Below, one piece after another: positions 14,601-17,110 of a stretch of 17,110 nucleotides of DNA. Origin of the DNA: Chitinispirillaceae bacterium (GTDB lineage Bacteria > Fibrobacterota > Chitinivibrionia > Chitinivibrionales > Chitinispirillaceae); the NCBI GenBank assembly GCA_016932075.1, contig JAFGDP010000135.1, positions 1-17,110 on the forward strand, written 5' to 3'. The position numbers and the translations under genes were made by a program. The notes under the pieces are model-generated. The model worked only from the letters and a program-made list of their open reading frames with translations, was not told where the DNA came from and made no database searches. Within the stretch, counting starts at the first letter, position 1. Every line of letters begins with the position of its first letter.

Positions 14601-15701
14601 TCAGTGCAGCGATTGATTCTGCATCTCCTGCTGGATGCCCCTGAACCGGTATTCCCGGGTCTTGAATGCCGCTGCGACATCAGGGTCGAAGTGGCTCCCG
14701 CCGCCTTCCTGAATCATCCGGCACGCGTACTCGTGGCTGAATGCGGGCCGGTAACAGCGCTTCGACATCAGCGCGTCGTAGACATCGGCGCAGGCGACAA
14801 TGCGTGCCGCAAGAGGGATTGCCGCGCCCTTGAGACCGTAAGGGTAGCCGCTGCCGTCCCACTTCTCGTGGTGCGACCACGTCACGTCCACGCCCATGAG
14901 GAGGAACTGGTTGTCAGGATGCCGTTCCAGAACCTTGGCGAGCGTAATAGCACCAAGCGCGCAGTGCTTCTTCATCTCAGCGAACTCCTCCGAGGTCAGT
15001 TTCCCGGGCTTCAACAAGATGGCATCGGGAGTGCCGACCTTCCCGATGTCGTGAAGAGAGGCGGTCAGATACAGGTTTTCGACGAACACGCCGGTCAGCT
15101 GCGTCACGTGCAATCTCATCTCCCGCATCTGCTCGGCCAGCACCCTGCTGAAGGTCTGGACCCGCTCGATATGCCGGCCGGTCTCGTCATCGCGGGTTTC
15201 GGCGAGCTTGGCGAGCGCGAAGATGGTCGCCATCTGGGATGCCGTGACCTCTTTGACCTTCTCCGCGATCCGTTTTTCGAGCTGCAGGTTGTGCGACATC
15301 ATCTCCGCCTGAAGCTGACTCAGGCGCAAATGCGTCCTGATGCGTGCAAGCACCTCCTGTTCCAGGAAGGGCTTTGAAATGTAGTCAACGCCGCCGACAC
15401 GCAAGGCCTCGACTTTGTCGTCCACATCCTGGAGCCCGCTGAGGAAGATGATGGGGATGCTCCGCAGCCGCTCGTCCTGCTTGAACCATTTGCAGACGTC
15501 AACGCCGGACATCTCCGGCATCTGGACGTCCAGGAGGACGAGATCCGGAGGGTCTGCCGCTGCCGCTTCTATGGCGAGCCTGCCGCTCGTGACCGGTCGC
15601 GGGGCGAAACCGCCGCGTTTCAGGACTGTGGCCAAGAGTTGCAGGTTCTCGGGGACATCATCAACAATGAGAATATTGCTGCCTTGCACGTTATCGGTCA
15701 C
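14601..15701 (-). CDS. Response regulator with HD-GYP output (cyclic dinucleotide phosphodiesterase)
   Basis: A 366-residue cytoplasmic protein. Residues 8-125 are a receiver domain with acidic Asp14/Asp15, phospho-acceptor Asp58 (LLDVQMPEMSG) and Lys110 (SKPF). A coiled linker (about 126-155) leads to an HD-GYP domain (about 156-345). That domain has His176 within DDETGRHIERV, the His217-Asp218 metal pair in SLHDIGKVGTPD, HHEKWDGSGYP (277-287), and later CADVYDAL. HD-GYP enzymes hydrolyse c-di-GMP, and some act on mixed dinucleotides. All expected motifs are intact, so activity is likely. The start is GTG at 15701, which overlaps the upstream kinase gene by 11 bp and has an AAGGA site. This makes a coupled kinase-regulator pair, with phosphorylation of Asp58 expected to control hydrolysis. 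Confidence 0.93.
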   Translation of the reverse strand: MTDNVQGSNILIVDDVPENLQLLATVLKRGGFAPRPVTSGRLAIEAAAADPPDLVLLDVQMPEMSGVDVCKWFKQDERLRSIPIIFLSGLQDVDDKVEALRVGGVDYISKPFLEQEVLARIRTHLRLSQLQAEMMSHNLQLEKRIAEKVKEVTASQMATIFALAKLAETRDDETGRHIERVQTFSRVLAEQMREMRLHVTQLTGVFVENLYLTASLHDIGKVGTPDAILLKPGKLTSEEFAEMKKHCALGAITLAKVLERHPDNQFLLMGVDVTWSHHEKWDGSGYPYGLKGAAIPLAARIVACADVYDALMSKRCYRPAFSHEYACRMIQEGGGSHFDPDVAAAFKTREYRFRGIQQEMQNQSLH

Positions 15702-17110
15702 TTTGTTCCTTTTTTCCCCGGATCAGGAGGTCCCGGATACCACCGTAGTCAAAGAGGTCCGCCATTTGCCGAAGAGCAGTGGCCACATTCGGGTCCGTGA
15801 TCCGAATGGTCTCGATGAGATCAATAACTTCGTCGTAGCGCGCGGCAATCACCGCCTTTCGGAGCTTGCCAAGGACTCTCTGAGGAAGCGCCCGGAGCGC
15901 ATCCTTGTCAAGCGGGTGCTCCGTCATCCCGGTGTCGGGCTTGACTGTCTTTTCGTGCCTGCCAGCAAGGCCGGTGATGCCGCTGTCCATCACTTCCCGC
16001 ACCTTTCGCATCATGGCTTCCGCAGTGAACGGCTTGCTGAGGAAAGGTATCCCCGGGTCGAACTCACCGTGGCGGACGATTACGTCGTCGGTATAGCCCG
16101 ACATATAGATGACCTTGAGTGCCGGCCTCGTCTTTTTCAGCTGTTGAGCGAGCATCCATCCGTTCATCCGCGGCATCACAACGTCGGTAAGGAGAAGTTG
16201 GATATCGCCCGCGTGTCCCGCGCTGACCTTCAGCGCCTCATCCCCGTCCGCGGCAATCAGCACCTTATAGCCGGCCAATTCAAGGATCCTACCGGCGATC
16301 GTGCGCAACTCTTCCTCGTCCTCAACCACGAGGATGGTCTCGGTTCCCGTGGTCTGTTTCGGGACCGTGGGGGGCTTGATGACTGTCGCTTTGGTGCCCG
16401 AAAGGTCCCGCGGCAGATAAATTTTAAACGTGGTCCCCTGGCCCGGCTCACTGTAGACAAGGATATCGCCGTTGCTCTGCTTGACAAAGCCGTGCACCAT
16501 GGAGAGGCCGAGACCCGTGCCCTTGCCTTTTTCCTTGGTGGTGAAGAAGGGCTCGAAGAGCCGGGCTTTGGTCTTCTCGTCCATGCCGCAGCCCGAGTCC
16601 GTTAGCGTGAGCCGGACATAGGATCCGGGCTTCAGGGCCATGTGGCATGCCACGTACTCCTCGTCGATTTCAGCGTTGGAGGTCTCGATAGTGAGTCTGC
16701 CGCCCTTGTGCATCGCGTCGCGGGCGTTGACCACGAGGTTTATGAGCACCTGCTCGATCTGGCCCGGGTCGGCCCTGACCACGCCGAGGTCCGGCGCGAG
16801 CACCAGGACCAAGTCGATGTCTTTGCCGATGGTCCGCCGGAGCATCTTGTCGAGATCCGTGGCGACCTGGTTCAGGTCCAGCGCTACGGGCTGCAGAACC
16901 TGCCTGCGGCTGAAGGCCAGGAGCTGGCGGGTCAGCACGGCCGCGCGCTCACCGGCGTTCTTCACTTTCAGGAGATCATTTCTTACTGGATCACCCTCGC
17001 GCATATCCTCAATCGCGAATCCCGTGTAGTTCAGGATCACGGAGAGAAGATTATTAAAATCGTGCGCGATGCCGCCCGCGAGGCTGCCGATGGCCTCCAT
17101 CTTCTGCGAC
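15691..17110 (-). CDS. Hybrid sensor histidine kinase (N-terminus cut by window edge)
   Basis: The frame continues past the window edge: SQK precedes the first visible Met, matching the common QKMEAIG lead-in to HisKA. Numbering from that Met (17100): His13 in GGIAHDFNN is the autophosphorylation site; the N box (NLVVNARDAM, 121-130), G1 (DSGCGM, 168-173), F box (FEPFFTTK, 182-189) and G2 (GTGLGLS, 194-200) form an intact ATP-binding domain. A receiver domain (about 254-370) has Asp306 (LLTDVVMP) and Lys356 (SKPF). A final helical domain (about 397-460) contains no His, so it is not a functional phosphotransfer (Hpt) domain. The sensor region, probably with PAS domains, lies outside. Its stop lies inside the HD-GYP regulator gene, its likely partner. 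Confidence 0.93.
   Translation of the reverse strand, partial: SQKMEAIGSLAGGIAHDFNNLLSVILNYTGFAIEDMREGDPVRNDLLKVKNAGERAAVLTRQLLAFSRRQVLQPVALDLNQVATDLDKMLRRTIGKDIDLVLVLAPDLGVVRADPGQIEQVLINLVVNARDAMHKGGRLTIETSNAEIDEEYVACHMALKPGSYVRLTLTDSGCGMDEKTKARLFEPFFTTKEKGKGTGLGLSMVHGFVKQSNGDILVYSEPGQGTTFKIYLPRDLSGTKATVIKPPTVPKQTTGTETILVVEDEEELRTIAGRILELAGYKVLIAADGDEALKVSAGHAGDIQLLLTDVVMPRMNGWMLAQQLKKTRPALKVIYMSGYTDDVIVRHGEFDPGIPFLSKPFTAEAMMRKVREVMDSGITGLAGRHEKTVKPDTGMTEHPLDKDALRALPQRVLGKLRKAVIAARYDEVIDLIETIRITDPNVATALRQMADLFDYGGIRDLLIRGKKEQSDR

Noticed and set aside
14604..16605. Long plus-strand open frames (14604-15377 and 15415-16605)
   Set aside because: Antisense to the HD-GYP regulator and hybrid kinase, both of which have complete motif sets; these are high-GC mirror frames.

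Overview
The window looks like a chromosomal segment from a Gram-negative bacterium. Evidence for an outer membrane: a PilO/PilP-type inner-membrane platform, a Tat signal ending in a lipobox, and a membrane-anchored lytic transglycosylase. The mix of a T4P/T2SS-like operon, an FHA-transglycosylase fusion and a GGDEF/HD-GYP module would suit an uncultured lineage near Fibrobacterota/Chitinivibrionia or the former deltaproteobacteria. That placement is impressionistic and untested. Genes are densely packed, with several 4-bp ATGA overlaps. No rRNA, tRNA, IS element, phage gene or CRISPR array was seen.

Region 1 (1-6165, plus strand, AT-richer) is a type IV filament operon. It runs: a truncated PilO/GspM-like protein, a PilP/GspC-like protein, a GspK/PilX-like prepilin with a predicted beta-helical body, GspI/PilV-like and GspJ/PilW-like minor prepilins, the GspE/PilB assembly ATPase, a GspG/PilA-like major (pseudo)pilin, and the GspF/PilC platform protein. 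Together these could build a pseudopilus (type II secretion) or a pilus. No secretin, prepilin peptidase or PilT is visible, so the two cannot be separated here.

Region 2 (6234-8886, minus strand, GC-richer) holds two genes convergent with region 1. One encodes a single-pass membrane protein joining a cytoplasmic FHA domain to an extracytoplasmic lytic transglycosylase. Downstream is a PflX-type radical SAM protein.

Region 3 (8887-9147) is a divergent intergenic region with a strong intrinsic-terminator-like hairpin and a good sigma70-like promoter directly after it. The promoter faces region 4 (9148-12700, plus strand): a Tat-lipoprotein with six CxxC zinc knuckles, then gpmI (glycolysis) and nadE (glutamine-dependent NAD synthesis), closely spaced and probably one operon.

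Region 4 converges on region 5 (12787-17110, minus strand), a signalling cluster. In transcription order it has a hybrid histidine kinase (N-terminus cut off by the window edge), a REC-HD-GYP response regulator overlapping it by 11 bp, a membrane HAMP-GGDEF protein with an unusual nucleotide-binding site, and a small exported coiled-coil protein. The kinase/regulator pair probably controls cyclic-dinucleotide breakdown while the GGDEF protein would make one. The GGDEF protein and coiled-coil protein are AT-richer than the kinase and regulator.

The observations most worth follow-up are the FHA-transglycosylase fusion, the exported multi-CxxC Tat lipoprotein, the Asp-to-Asn change at the GGDEF base-recognition position beside an HD-GYP gene, and the beta-helical prepilin.
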